From IMG/VR virus record IMGVR_UViG_3300025652_000001, positions 32,858 to 96,857 of that record: a DNA stretch of 64,000 bases, one strand, 5' to 3'. Positions 1-7,325 of the stretch are shown here, one piece after another (position 1 is the stretch's first letter; each line of letters starts with the position of its first letter). The DNA is from a virus. The notes under the pieces are model-generated. The model was not told where the DNA came from. It worked only from the letters and a program-made list of their open reading frames with translations, and ran no database searches. Position numbers and translations under genes: made by a program.

Positions 1-26
1 TCCCCTAAATATTCTTCTGTTTTCAT
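1..26 (-). CDS. Partial unknown gene cut by window edge
   Basis: Only the first eight or so codons (MKTEEYLG) are present; the rest lies to the left of the window. A strong ribosome binding site (GGAGG) sits a few bases upstream of the ATG. Nothing can be said about function. It directly follows the SleB-like fragment at 55-288 in transcription order. Confidence 0.5.
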
Positions 27-54
27 AATTCCTCCAGTTATTAATTGACCAGTA

Positions 55-288
55 TCACCTACTAGCTACTTGAAAATAACAATGCTTACCAACAGCACCT
101 TTGAAGGTCAACGTATCAAAGAACTTACTTTCAACATCACATCTTTTACAGAAAGTAGTCTTTGTAAAGCTTTTAAACTTACCTCCCAAAGCCTGTGTAG
201 CTATTCTATACACTTTCTCATAAGCTTGCAAGTCTTTTATCTCTAAATTCTTATTGTTCCAGTAGGAGAATTGACAGACTTTGAACAT
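55..288 (-). pseudogene. C-terminal fragment of a SleB-like cell-wall hydrolase
   Basis: This 77-codon frame matches only the last third of the intact SleB-like protein encoded at 1062-1619. Shared landmarks in order are C-x-FS, an AT-x-AL-x-G segment, KRCD, FF-x-TL and a terminal HCY; I estimate roughly one third identity by eye. The N-terminal half with the conserved WES/NR motifs is missing. The frame stays open a little upstream of its first ATG, inside the 3' end of the HNH/AP2 gene, with no clear ribosome binding site. The simplest reading is the remnant of an older hydrolase gene displaced when the endonuclease gene arrived. A small expressed domain cannot be excluded. Confidence 0.55.
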
Positions 289-1045
289 AGCCTTGTATAT
301 ACTTATAAAAGTCTTCCTCAGTATTAAAAACTGGCTGTTTTATTACGCCATAGTGTAGTAATTCCCCTCCAATCCTAGCTAAATATGCCTCATAGCGGGT
401 TTTGTAAGAACCTAGATGTATAATTTTCTTGTTAATTCTTATGGAAGCAACCCAAGTATTGTACCTAGGTTCCAACCTAACCCCAGTAACCCCTGAAGTG
501 TTATCTTTCCTCTTTCGTTGATTATAATTCTGTTCTGTTTTAGTTGCCCACCTACAGTTATCAGGTGCATAATTTCCGTTAACGTCAATCCTGTCTAAGC
601 TTAACCCCTCAGGAATCTCCCCCATGTCCTCTAGGAAGTTATAGAACCCTTGTACCTTCATACGCCACCTATCGCAGACACGGATACCTCTACCACCGTA
701 GTTATCATACGCATCGTGTTTAGGGTTATAGCACCTATTTAACATCCCATGATAGTTCCTGTAGACCTTATCATTACTTCTGTTATGGGTTTTACTAGAA
801 GACTCCCTAGAACAACCACAACCTTTGATGGAGTTGTACCGCAGCATCGTGTGATTGGTGTAGAATGGTGCCCCGCAAAAACATTCTATCTTATACCAGT
901 GTTTCCTTCTTTTTGTTACGTCCCACGCCCATCCACAATACTCAATAATAATACACCCATTGTACTGTTTACTGATTAAATCAGTGGGGTCTGTCCACAG
1001 TCCGTGTAAGTCTTTACTAAGTTCTAAACTCTTAATGTCCTTCAT
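251..1045 (-). CDS. HNH homing-like endonuclease with AP2 DNA-binding domain
   Basis: A free-standing endonuclease of about 264 residues. The middle holds the phage HNH-like signature MLNRCYNP, then YGGRGI-x-VCDRW, SLDRIDVNGNYAPDNCRWAT and an asparagine-rich tail of the nuclease fold. The C-terminal segment (TSGVTGV, W-x-ASI, LGSYKTRYEAYLAR) is an AP2-type DNA-binding domain. The N-terminal part carries a Cys-x-Cys (FCG, GCGC) region that could bind zinc. The start at 1045 is preferred over an upstream one at 1141 because GAGGG lies just before it and it does not overlap the hydrolase gene. It sits between an intact SleB-like gene and a fragment of a divergent copy, as expected for a mobile gene that recombined at that locus. 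Confidence 0.75.
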   Translation of the reverse strand: MKDIKSLELSKDLHGLWTDPTDLISKQYNGCIIIEYCGWAWDVTKRRKHWYKIECFCGAPFYTNHTMLRYNSIKGCGCSRESSSKTHNRSNDKVYRNYHGMLNRCYNPKHDAYDNYGGRGIRVCDRWRMKVQGFYNFLEDMGEIPEGLSLDRIDVNGNYAPDNCRWATKTEQNYNQRKRKDNTSGVTGVRLEPRYNTWVASIRINKKIIHLGSYKTRYEAYLARIGGELLHYGVIKQPVFNTEEDFYKYIQGYVQSLSILLLEQ

Positions 1046-1061
1046 ATTAAATACCCTCCCC

Positions 1062-1619
1062 TCAACCCTCTGAGTAGTAACAGTGATTCTTATACCTAAA
1101 TTTATAAACAAGAGTATTGAAGAAGTCACTGGGAGTGTCACAACGCTTATAATACTTTACTTTTATTAAGTCCTTGTACTCACCTTGTAAAGCCTTTGTT
1201 GCAACTTCTTTTGCTTCTTCAAACCTTGCCAACTCTCTAGGTTTATCTGACTTACCGTCACAGAACCAACTAAAGCTGCACCCTCTAGTGAGTTTTTGTC
1301 TAACTACTTGGCATACAGTATTAGGAAAATACCTCTTATTACTGTTGACACGGTTTAGGGTGATTTGAGCGGTTAGTGCCATACCCTTAACACCCTCCCC
1401 CTTGCTCTCCCAGTAGACATTCCTTGCCAAACACTCATGTTCAGTCCATGTGTCAGGGTCATCTGTAATCACAGCGACCTTTTGTACCTCAGTAGAAGGC
1501 TCTACAAGCTCTTTCTTAACCTCGGTAATAGGATTGCCTAGGTAACCTGCATAACGTGGCTCTACGGGCTTTATAGGAAGGCTCAACCCTATTAGGATAA
1601 TGAATAATAAAGGTTTCAT
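1062..1619 (-). CDS. SleB-like cell-wall hydrolase
   Basis: A 185-residue protein of the Hydrolase_2 (SleB/CwlJ-like) family, which cleaves peptidoglycan. An N-terminal hydrophobic stretch (residues 3-16) looks like a signal or anchor. The catalytic domain from about residue 60 shows the family pattern CLARNVYWESKGE, G-x-ALTAQITLNRV, FPNTVCQVV and CSFSWFCDG. It may act on the cell wall during entry or release. It is not next to the lysis genes at 58-63 kb and seems to be transcribed with the leftward block. A divergent C-terminal fragment lies beyond the HNH gene downstream. The family assignment is firm; the role in the phage cycle is inferred. Confidence 0.75.
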   Translation of the reverse strand: MKPLLFIILIGLSLPIKPVEPRYAGYLGNPITEVKKELVEPSTEVQKVAVITDDPDTWTEHECLARNVYWESKGEGVKGMALTAQITLNRVNSNKRYFPNTVCQVVRQKLTRGCSFSWFCDGKSDKPRELARFEEAKEVATKALQGEYKDLIKVKYYKRCDTPSDFFNTLVYKFRYKNHCYYSEG

Positions 1620-1628
1620 GGGTATTCC

Positions 1629-1847
1629 TTAGTCATTACAGTTTGTGATTACATTCAGTGGTTCCACTACAGTTAGTTCATAGTAGTCTGTTCCCCACCC
1701 ACTAGTAACATAATCACTAAAATATTCATCATCTTTTAAACTTTCAATATGAGCGTCTACTACAGTTCTTGCCTGCTGTTCATTCCCAGCACAAACAAAG
1801 AAGCTATATTCACCATACCCATTAGGTTTCCATGCGTATAATTTCAT
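1629..1847 (-). CDS. Unknown 72-residue protein
   Basis: No family recognised. The start MKLYAWKPNGYG is chosen because GGGAG lies six bases upstream; a longer in-frame start at 1934 would overlap the preceding gene deeply. The protein is acidic and aromatic-rich, with a run of Tyr and Trp near the C-terminus and no membrane segment. It follows the preceding gene by one base, so the two are probably translated together. Confidence 0.6.
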   Translation of the reverse strand: MKLYAWKPNGYGEYSFFVCAGNEQQARTVVDAHIESLKDDEYFSDYVTSGWGTDYYELTVVEPLNVITNCND

Positions 1848-1848
1848 A

Positions 1849-2043
1849 TCAACTCCCTCCCAACAATTTATCAATTCCAGCTTGTAAAGCTTCCCCTTCA
1901 TTCTCATACTGATCCAGCTTAATACAAACTTCATAAGGACTTCTGTAGGAACTTACATTAGGATCATACTTACAAAGGTATATACATTTACCATACCATG
2001 AAACATTAATTCGATATAACCCTATAAGTTTTTGAGTGTTCAT
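1849..2043 (-). CDS. Unknown 64-residue protein
   Basis: A small Tyr- and Cys-containing protein without recognisable motifs. GGGAGA precedes the ATG at good spacing. It ends one base before the start of the gene at 1629-1847, consistent with one operon. Confidence 0.6.
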   Translation of the reverse strand: MNTQKLIGLYRINVSWYGKCIYLCKYDPNVSSYRSPYEVCIKLDQYENEGEALQAGIDKLLGGS

Positions 2044-2057
2044 ATTAATTCTCCCGA

Positions 2058-2624
2058 TTATTCTACTAAGTCTTCAATAAAATTTCTGAAGTTCTTGTCT
2101 TGTTGGAACCTAGATTTAACTAACTCTTTAATCCATTCTAAACCCAACTCTTCAGAACTCCTACCTTGTGGGTCACTTGCTGTGTGGAACGAGGTTGGTT
2201 CTTTGTACCCAAAAGATAGGCTATCTCCAATCACATTAGGTAAACGTTTAAGGTCAAACCACTTTAACATAGTAGATTCAAGTTGTCTACTTATCTTTTT
2301 ACGAAGAACTCTATGTACTTCATCATAAAGGTCACCATCTCTTTTCATATCCCTAGGTTGTATGTCAAAATGCTGAGGTTGCCCATTTAAGCAATAACAT
2401 ACACGATAAAACTCTAAACCTTCTTTACAGAGTAGGTGAATATTATAGATAAACGTATTGTTCCATACTGTATAATTAGCTAATAAGTTGGTAATAGTCT
2501 TTTCTTGCATCTCATTAAGAATTGCAATACTTTGATCAGTAGGTGCTTTGTGTTCATACACAGTGCTTGTATTAGTATGGTGATGTGAACCACCTCCTGT
2601 AGTGACGTAAGTTCTATCAAACAT
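2058..2624 (-). CDS. Unknown 188-residue protein
   Basis: No family recognised. The N-terminus is His/Thr-rich (GGGSHHHTNTS); the rest is a soluble mixed-charge protein with predicted helices and an RVLRKK basic patch. GGGAG lies upstream of the ATG. It is packed one base after the gene at 2626-2946 and shares its promoter. Confidence 0.65.
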   Translation of the reverse strand: MFDRTYVTTGGGSHHHTNTSTVYEHKAPTDQSIAILNEMQEKTITNLLANYTVWNNTFIYNIHLLCKEGLEFYRVCYCLNGQPQHFDIQPRDMKRDGDLYDEVHRVLRKKISRQLESTMLKWFDLKRLPNVIGDSLSFGYKEPTSFHTASDPQGRSSEELGLEWIKELVKSRFQQDKNFRNFIEDLVE

Positions 2625-2625
2625 A

Positions 2626-2946
2626 TCAATTCTCCCATTTAAGTTTATTAGCTACTTCCCAGATTTGTCGGGTTATATTCTCCATAACATACTGGTTATG
2701 TATTGATTCTAAGAAACCCTCATCTCGTAGAAACTCATAAATCCGAATACGACTATCTTCTAATTTAACTAACTCAGTCTTAGGGACAGCCACATGTGTT
2801 TCTGGATTGTAAGTGTTCATAAAGAATCCTCTTGTTTGTGTTGTTTGGTATCCGGTGGTGGTATCGAACCACTTGACTTCCATCCCACTATTTAATGTCA
2901 TCACTTTAGAAGAATGATGTGGGTACACCGGACTTAATTTATTCAT
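2626..2946 (-). CDS. Unknown 106-residue protein behind a tRNA-like leader
   Basis: The function is not recognised; the middle (GYQTTQTRGFFMNTYNPETH) is unlike anything I can name. The ATG directly abuts the 3' strand of a perfect 16-bp stem (2946-3020), and there is no conventional ribosome binding site outside that stem. Initiation may therefore depend on unfolding of the leader. It is the first gene after the promoter at 3049-3076. Confidence 0.65.
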   Translation of the reverse strand: MNKLSPVYPHHSSKVMTLNSGMEVKWFDTTTGYQTTQTRGFFMNTYNPETHVAVPKTELVKLEDSRIRIYEFLRDEGFLESIHNQYVMENITRQIWEVANKLKWEN

Positions 2947-3020
2947 TTCTAAAGTCTTCTGAAGGGACTCGAACCCTTAAAGGAGCTACCTTTTACTTCC
3001 ATGCCAGAAGACTTTAGAAA
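2946..3020 (-). ncRNA. D-arm-less tRNA-like element in mRNA leader
   Basis: On the minus strand a perfect 16-bp stem is formed by TTTCTAAAGTCTTCTG and its reverse complement. It encloses a perfect TpsiC-like arm (AAGGG-TTCGAGT-CCCTT), a short AAAGG...CCTTT arm and an 11-nt linker where a D-arm would be. A canonical tRNA cannot be drawn, because the D-arm is absent and the presumed anticodon loop is too small or would need an open G-C pair. The element lies about 20 nt after the predicted start of transcription and ends on the A of the next gene's ATG. Confidence 0.6.
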
Positions 3021-3048
3021 TGCCCCTGTCACCAAGGGCTTGTTATTA

Positions 3049-3076
3049 ATACTACACTAATTTATTTATTTGTAAA
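3049..3076 (-). promoter_or_regulatory. Sigma70-like promoter
   Basis: On the minus strand, TTTACA and TAGTAT are separated by 16 bp. It lies between the MazG-like gene and the tRNA-like leader, and would start transcription near 3042. Confidence 0.6.
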
Positions 3077-3084
3077 GGGTTATT

Positions 3085-3453
3085 TTAATATTTCTTACCA
3101 TTTACCCCCAATCTATTCTCTGGCTTGTGATCTTCACGGACTTTATTATACTCCAGCTTCTCTATAATAGCCCCTGCTAGGTCTAAGTTAAAACCTCCAG
3201 CTATATCAAACAGTCGAATCATTGTATCAGCTAATTCAACTTCAAACATTGTCCTATGTGGGAGCTTATCATCCATCAAATTCTTTCTGTGACCCTCCAT
3301 AGCCTCGCTAATCTCACTGTGAACCAGACAAAGTAATTCTCCGACATTACGTACTATGGGTTCTCCTGTAGTTAAATCACACCACCATTTATCATTTAAC
3401 TTACGGATTTCTGAACTAATCTCATTTATAACCATTAACTTACTGCTGTCCAT
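3085..3453 (-). CDS. MazG-like nucleotide pyrophosphohydrolase
   Basis: A 122-residue all-alpha NTP pyrophosphohydrolase of the MazG/dUTPase-like superfamily, which hydrolyses (d)NTPs to NMP and pyrophosphate. The metal-binding pattern is visible as HSEISEAMEGHRK near residues 46-58 and ELADTMIRLFD near residues 74-84. The overall length is typical of single-domain phage members. AGGAGG precedes the ATG. Phage versions are thought to affect nucleotide pools or alarmone levels; which substrate applies here cannot be told. Confidence 0.8.
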   Translation of the reverse strand: MDSSKLMVINEISSEIRKLNDKWWCDLTTGEPIVRNVGELLCLVHSEISEAMEGHRKNLMDDKLPHRTMFEVELADTMIRLFDIAGGFNLDLAGAIIEKLEYNKVREDHKPENRLGVNGKKY

Positions 3454-3465
3454 AAATCCTCCTAA

Positions 3466-3723
3466 TTAATAATCATACATACTATTTAAACCAATACGTT
3501 GTAACAATACATTCAACACAGAATGTGGATTGTATTGTCTCTTTTTCTTCCACCCCTTAGTCGCATGGTACACATACTCACCACGTTCTTGTTCAACTCT
3601 ACGAGTGGCTACAGGAACTTTAGTACCATCTTCAAGTGTACGGTATTCAAACTCCAGTTTCATTGGTGGCATATCACCTTTAAAACCGTTTAGTGGAATG
3701 TGCTTCTTACGTTGCTGTGGCAT
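3466..3723 (-). CDS. Unknown 85-residue basic protein
   Basis: A Lys/Arg-rich soluble protein beginning MPQQRKKHIPLNGFKG, with a good GGAG site. No domain is recognised. It lies 12 bases upstream of the MazG-like gene and is first in the unit started by the promoter at 3769-3797. Confidence 0.6.
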   Translation of the reverse strand: MPQQRKKHIPLNGFKGDMPPMKLEFEYRTLEDGTKVPVATRRVEQERGEYVYHATKGWKKKRQYNPHSVLNVLLQRIGLNSMYDY

Positions 3724-3768
3724 GTTTATTTCTCCTTCATTATTGTGTCATTACGACTTGGTAGGGGT

Positions 3769-3797
3769 ATTATTTCAACTCCTGTGGTTGTTGTCAA
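3769..3797 (-). promoter_or_regulatory. Sigma70-like promoter
   Basis: On the minus strand, TTGACA and AATAAT are separated by 17 bp. It overlaps the end of the upstream gene region and drives the basic-protein and MazG-like genes. Confidence 0.6.
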
Positions 3798-3801
3798 GTG
3801 T

Positions 3802-4629
3802 TTATTTACTTCCCTTCTTAACTTCCTCAATAGCTTTGCCAAGAGCTGCATATTGTTCTTCCATCTCTCGGATTTTCTTCTCTTGTTCTGTTTCTGGTTT
3901 GGGGAATACCTTATCCATGATTCCTATAATTTCAGACTTATGGGAATATAAGTCTATGGTCTTCAAAGTGGAAATGGAATTCAGTAAACTCTCGAATTCG
4001 GGGATAAACATTTTCTTCAATTTTTCATAAGTGGCGCCACTAAGGGAACTGTTACTTTGACCTAGCATAAAGGTGAATAGGAACAACTCCTCCCCAGTAA
4101 GTTTAATATCATACTCTTTATCACGTTCTAACATTTGATTTTCCTCCTCCATTATTTGTTCATAAGTGTAAATTGTTGCGTTTGGTTCTAATTCCTTCCG
4201 ATAACAAGGGCAGAGACTTAGACAATACCACATAACATAGTCGTAATCCTTAAGGTATTCTTGAAAGGTCTTCTCTCTGTAATAGTCACTACTAGCCCCA
4301 CTATTGATAAATCTCTTACAAACTTGATGGTATTGTTCTTCTGTCAACCCTTCAATCTTACAAGCATCACCTTTTCTCAACTTAATTTTATACTGTTTGT
4401 TCATAGTTGTTTCCTCCCCTTCCCATAATTCAATTGTGTACTCAAAACGTCTAACACACCCATGAGATAATACCCTACCACCATGAGGTAACTTTCCATA
4501 AATATCGAACCCATAATCTGTTGGTGAATAATAGGTGTGAGTACATTTATACTCTGTTCCGTCTACACGAACTTTATCGCCCACTTTCAACTTCTTTGTA
4601 TCTTCTGGTTTACTAATCTTTACCCACAT
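3802..4629 (-). CDS. Unknown 275-residue protein with strong internal start
   Basis: No family recognised. The start MWVKISKPED is preceded by GGAGG. Residues 1-75 look like a compact beta-rich module (LKVGDKVRVDG). The remainder is helical and ends in a charged coiled-coil-like tail (EQEKKIREMEEQYAALGKAIEE). At 4404 an in-frame ATG (MNKQYKIKL) has its own GGGGAGG site eight or so bases upstream, so a second, 200-residue product is likely. The arrangement suggests two small genes fused by loss of a stop, or deliberate dual starts. Confidence 0.65.
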   Translation of the reverse strand: MWVKISKPEDTKKLKVGDKVRVDGTEYKCTHTYYSPTDYGFDIYGKLPHGGRVLSHGCVRRFEYTIELWEGEETTMNKQYKIKLRKGDACKIEGLTEEQYHQVCKRFINSGASSDYYREKTFQEYLKDYDYVMWYCLSLCPCYRKELEPNATIYTYEQIMEEENQMLERDKEYDIKLTGEELFLFTFMLGQSNSSLSGATYEKLKKMFIPEFESLLNSISTLKTIDLYSHKSEIIGIMDKVFPKPETEQEKKIREMEEQYAALGKAIEEVKKGSK

Positions 4630-4630
4630 A

Positions 4631-4948
4631 TTAACCTCCAATTATCCAATTTAAAAATGATTTACTCTCTACTTTAACTTCAAGAATATTGTTTAAGCTT
4701 ACATTAATCCAGCCTTTATTACCACCACCTGTAGCTCTCTTCTTATCTACATCCTCACACGTTATGTATTGACCTGTATGAACCACTGGGTTTATACCTA
4801 TCCGAGGGTAATCCGTTATCCCTGATTTACTCCACAACCTCACTCTAGCCACTCTCTGTACACCATCATTCTTAATCCAACGTACTTTACAAATCTTACC
4901 TTTCTGTAAAGATGTCATTAATGTGTGAGCTAGTTGTAGAGAGTTCAT
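4631..4948 (-). CDS. Unknown 105-residue protein
   Basis: The start MNSLQLAHTLM is supported by AGAGGA; a longer frame beginning at 5017 would overlap the preceding gene. The sequence has a KICKVRWIKNDG segment and a central glycine-rich GGGNKG. No domain is recognised. It ends one base before the next gene starts. Confidence 0.6.
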   Translation of the reverse strand: MNSLQLAHTLMTSLQKGKICKVRWIKNDGVQRVARVRLWSKSGITDYPRIGINPVVHTGQYITCEDVDKKRATGGGNKGWINVSLNNILEVKVESKSFLNWIIGG

Positions 4949-4949
4949 A

Positions 4950-5318
4950 TCATTCCTCTTGTGATAGTTTCCAAAGTGAATTTTCAACATCATACAATAC
5001 ATCCTGAATATTACCAAGCTTATTTTTAATTAACTCTTCAGCTTTCTCAAGAACTGCTCTTTCTGATTCAATATAATCCAACTCCTTCTTAACCCGTTCC
5101 TCCACCATATCAGACCATTTATCAAGTAAGTGGTTGAAATCATCAATCCTTAAAGAGAAGCCATTGATTGTAAGAGATACTTCAAGTTTGGAGGGATCGA
5201 ACCCCTCGGAACTGGATAATTCTGAAAGGGATTCACCTCTTGGGGTGCTTAAAAGGTACTTAGTGAACCAACTGTAACCTGCACGATCTCGCTCTTTAAA
5301 ATTGTATATCTCTGACAT
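4950..5318 (-). CDS. Unknown 122-residue coiled-coil protein
   Basis: A soluble, acidic protein. The C-terminal half from about residue 65 is a long charged helix (VEERVKKELDYIESERAVLEK...), probably a coiled coil. The family is not recognised. It is first in the unit behind the promoter at 5353-5381. Confidence 0.6.
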   Translation of the reverse strand: MSEIYNFKERDRAGYSWFTKYLLSTPRGESLSELSSSEGFDPSKLEVSLTINGFSLRIDDFNHLLDKWSDMVEERVKKELDYIESERAVLEKAEELIKNKLGNIQDVLYDVENSLWKLSQEE

Positions 5319-5352
5319 GATAATTATTCCCCTGTGTTGTTAATGTGTGAGA

Positions 5353-5381
5353 ATTATGAAGGATTGTTATGTGGTTGTCAA
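5353..5381 (-). promoter_or_regulatory. Sigma70-like promoter
   Basis: On the minus strand, TTGACA and CATAAT are separated by 17 bp, just downstream of the gene at 5396-5770. Confidence 0.65.
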
Positions 5382-5395
5382 GGGTTTATTTTAAA

Positions 5396-5770
5396 CTATT
5401 CATCATTTTTTATCTCGGTACAGTAACCCTTAAAGTATTTAATTACCTCATATCTTTGAGGTAATGTTTCAGAAGTGTATTGCCCCAAAGAACTGGGTTT
5501 TCTGTAGTAATAATCTTTGGAGCTTTTACCAACTAAATAGTCATCAGTTCTGATAATACTTAAATCTTCCACAGACTTAATACTTGGACTCCTGAAATAA
5601 TTACTTATTAGCTTAGAGGCTTCTCCCAAAGGAACTTTCGAGTCGAATTGAATAGCATTAATTATCTCAGACCACCCATCATGACTCCAGTAATACACCA
5701 AGTAGTATCTATATTCAGGCTGTGACCAGTTGTACAATGATTTACACATTACTTTAATTAAATTATTCAC
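5396..5770 (-). CDS. Unknown 124-residue Tyr-rich protein (GTG start)
   Basis: The frame begins with GTG preceded by GGAGG at about seven bases. The protein is unusually rich in Tyr and Trp (YRYYLVYYWSHDGWSE). No membrane helix or known domain is seen. Confidence 0.6.
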   Translation of the reverse strand: MNNLIKVMCKSLYNWSQPEYRYYLVYYWSHDGWSEIINAIQFDSKVPLGEASKLISNYFRSPSIKSVEDLSIIRTDDYLVGKSSKDYYYRKPSSLGQYTSETLPQRYEVIKYFKGYCTEIKNDE

Positions 5771-5771
5771 A

Positions 5772-6116
5772 TTAATCCTCCAATAATTTGATTATCTGTT
5801 TAAGTTTATCCAAACCTAACTTTTCTAGTTGTGACGAATATGAACACTTCTTAGATATAGTGTTTGCTAGTTTTTGCCCCTCATAGAAATCCTCTAAGCC
5901 CTGCTCTGTTTCGTAGGTAACATACTCAGAATTACATTCACCCTTTAAGATATTCCTCTTATAGCGAAACTTACTCTCATGAAAATAACCCTCGAACTTC
6001 AAGGTCACAAACACCCTCGCCACTTTAAGTATAACAGCTTTCTTAATCTTACAACTACCTCTGGCATTATTACCTGTGGGTTGTAGGTATACAGTCTTAC
6101 CTTCTAGGTGTTTCAT
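5772..6116 (-). CDS. Unknown 114-residue protein
   Basis: The N-terminal motif GKTVYLQPTGNNARG followed by alternating hydrophobic strands (KKAVILKVARVFVTLKF) suggests a small beta-barrel. The C-terminus is helical and lysine-rich. GGAG precedes the ATG. Similar small proteins occur in many phages, but I cannot name a function. Confidence 0.6.
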   Translation of the reverse strand: MKHLEGKTVYLQPTGNNARGSCKIKKAVILKVARVFVTLKFEGYFHESKFRYKRNILKGECNSEYVTYETEQGLEDFYEGQKLANTISKKCSYSSQLEKLGLDKLKQIIKLLED

Positions 6117-6310
6117 AGCAATTTCTCCAAATATTCAATATCAGTTACATACATCTTACCGTTATGTTCTGTCCAAGTAATCTTACAAGAACGGTCATCA
6201 TAACCTTCTGTAGCCCAATCAACAGCATAATAAGTCTTCCCATAGTATTTAGTAAGGAGAGTATCATAGAAGTCTGCAACAAGTATTTTAGATTGATCTA
6301 TGAGGGTCAT
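6113..6310 (-). CDS. Unknown 65-residue protein
   Basis: The ATG at 6310 (MTLIDQSK) has GGAG seven bases upstream and is preferred to a TTG twelve bases earlier. It overlaps the next gene by four bases (ATGA type). No domain is recognised. Confidence 0.55.
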   Translation of the reverse strand: MTLIDQSKILVADFYDTLLTKYYGKTYYAVDWATEGYDDRSCKITWTEHNGKMYVTDIEYLEKLL

Positions 6311-6570
6311 TTCTTTCTCCAATTGTTAGCCCAAAAGGGGATTGAATGTTTCTGTTTAGGTTTCTTTGTTTCTAGTAACACTTCCTGCTCTATTTTAAGG
6401 GTAGACCCTTCAATCAAGTAATCCACTTGACCTCTTGATAATTTCCCAGACCAGAGTGGAGTCACAATCTCATAAACATTACCTGTTGGAACGCCGTGAT
6501 TAACTTCCATATCAAGCATGACCTCAGCAACATCCTGTAATGTACCTGTGGAGTCTATTTCTATAGTCAT
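6307..6570 (-). CDS. Unknown 87-residue protein
   Basis: A soluble protein with a basic C-terminus (KKPKQKHSIPFWANNWRKK). It overlaps the genes on both sides by four bases, indicating translational coupling. The function is unknown. Confidence 0.6.
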   Translation of the reverse strand: MTIEIDSTGTLQDVAEVMLDMEVNHGVPTGNVYEIVTPLWSGKLSRGQVDYLIEGSTLKIEQEVLLETKKPKQKHSIPFWANNWRKK

Positions 6571-6764
6571 TTATTTTCCCCTCGATACTCTTTAAACTCA
6601 TCAGGCCAGTAGGACTTAACCAATATCCCACTTCTTGCTTCATAGATTTTACTCCAGACAACATCAAAAGAGAATTCAACATCATCTTCCCAATCCTCAA
6701 TACAGTCAAAGTCTCTTTGGGTATTATCCCCAAGGCTACTGTGTGTTAGTGATGTGTATTTCAT
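6567..6764 (-). CDS. Unknown 65-residue protein
   Basis: This acidic protein overlaps its neighbours by four bases at each end. An alternative frame over the same DNA (6524-6733) lacks a ribosome binding site and is rejected. The function is unknown. Confidence 0.55.
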   Translation of the reverse strand: MKYTSLTHSSLGDNTQRDFDCIEDWEDDVEFSFDVVWSKIYEARSGILVKSYWPDEFKEYRGENK

Positions 6765-6949
6765 AATAGTACCACCATAGACTTGTAATGAGTAAATGAT
6801 TGTGCCCAGTCACCATAGCTACTATAAATTTCAACTTGGTCTTCTGTTACAAACCTATAATAACATATCCATTTAAAACCATGTAACTCCACAATACCTT
6901 CAGAGAAGTCTGACTGTTCTTGTGATGTTAAATCTTTCCAGTACTTCAT
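6761..6949 (-). CDS. Unknown 62-residue protein
   Basis: A small aromatic-rich protein with a clear GGAG site. It overlaps the following gene by four bases. No motif is recognised. Confidence 0.55.
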   Translation of the reverse strand: MKYWKDLTSQEQSDFSEGIVELHGFKWICYYRFVTEDQVEIYSSYGDWAQSFTHYKSMVVLL

Positions 6950-6970
6950 AATTTAAATCTCCTGTAATAA

Positions 6971-7216
6971 TTAACCTATATTCACAATACTGATTGGGTA
7001 AGAATTCTCAACATAGGGATGTAAGCATACAGCAGTCATTCCTGAGAGTTTAGGTGTATCTCCAAAGTGTTTCTGTAGAGCATGAGCTAATGCTGTGTTT
7101 GGATGACTGTGATAATGTTCACTCAAGAACTCCACAGCTTCTGTTGTATACCACTTACCAGAAGACTTGAAGAAGTCTACACGGCACATGTTGGGGTTGT
7201 CTGAATAATTTGACAT
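6971..7216 (-). CDS. Unknown 81-residue protein behind a structured leader
   Basis: The start MSNYSDNPNM at 7216 has GGAGG upstream; an in-frame start fifteen bases earlier would include that site. His-rich centre (EHYHSHPNTALAHALQKHFG). No family is recognised. The gene sits behind the two-hairpin leader at 7230-7322. Confidence 0.6.
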   Translation of the reverse strand: MSNYSDNPNMCRVDFFKSSGKWYTTEAVEFLSEHYHSHPNTALAHALQKHFGDTPKLSGMTAVCLHPYVENSYPISIVNIG

Positions 7217-7229
7217 AATTATTTCCTCC

Positions 7230-7322
7230 ACATAATTCTATAATACCCCTAGAAGGCTCTCAGAAGCTCTAGGAGACGTTTTAACCTTAAAGAAATAGTA
7301 AGGCTAGGGTTTTGGTTTAAAT
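7230..7322 (-). promoter_or_regulatory. Two-hairpin RNA leader, copy 1
   Basis: The minus-strand RNA has a first hairpin (CCTT...AAGG), then TTAAAACGTC, then a second hairpin closed by CCTAGA/TCTAGG with GCTT and AGC in the loop, then GGGTATTA before the ribosome binding site. The same order recurs at 11275-11390 with different stem sequences. Confidence 0.5.
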
Positions 7323-7325
7323 AGC

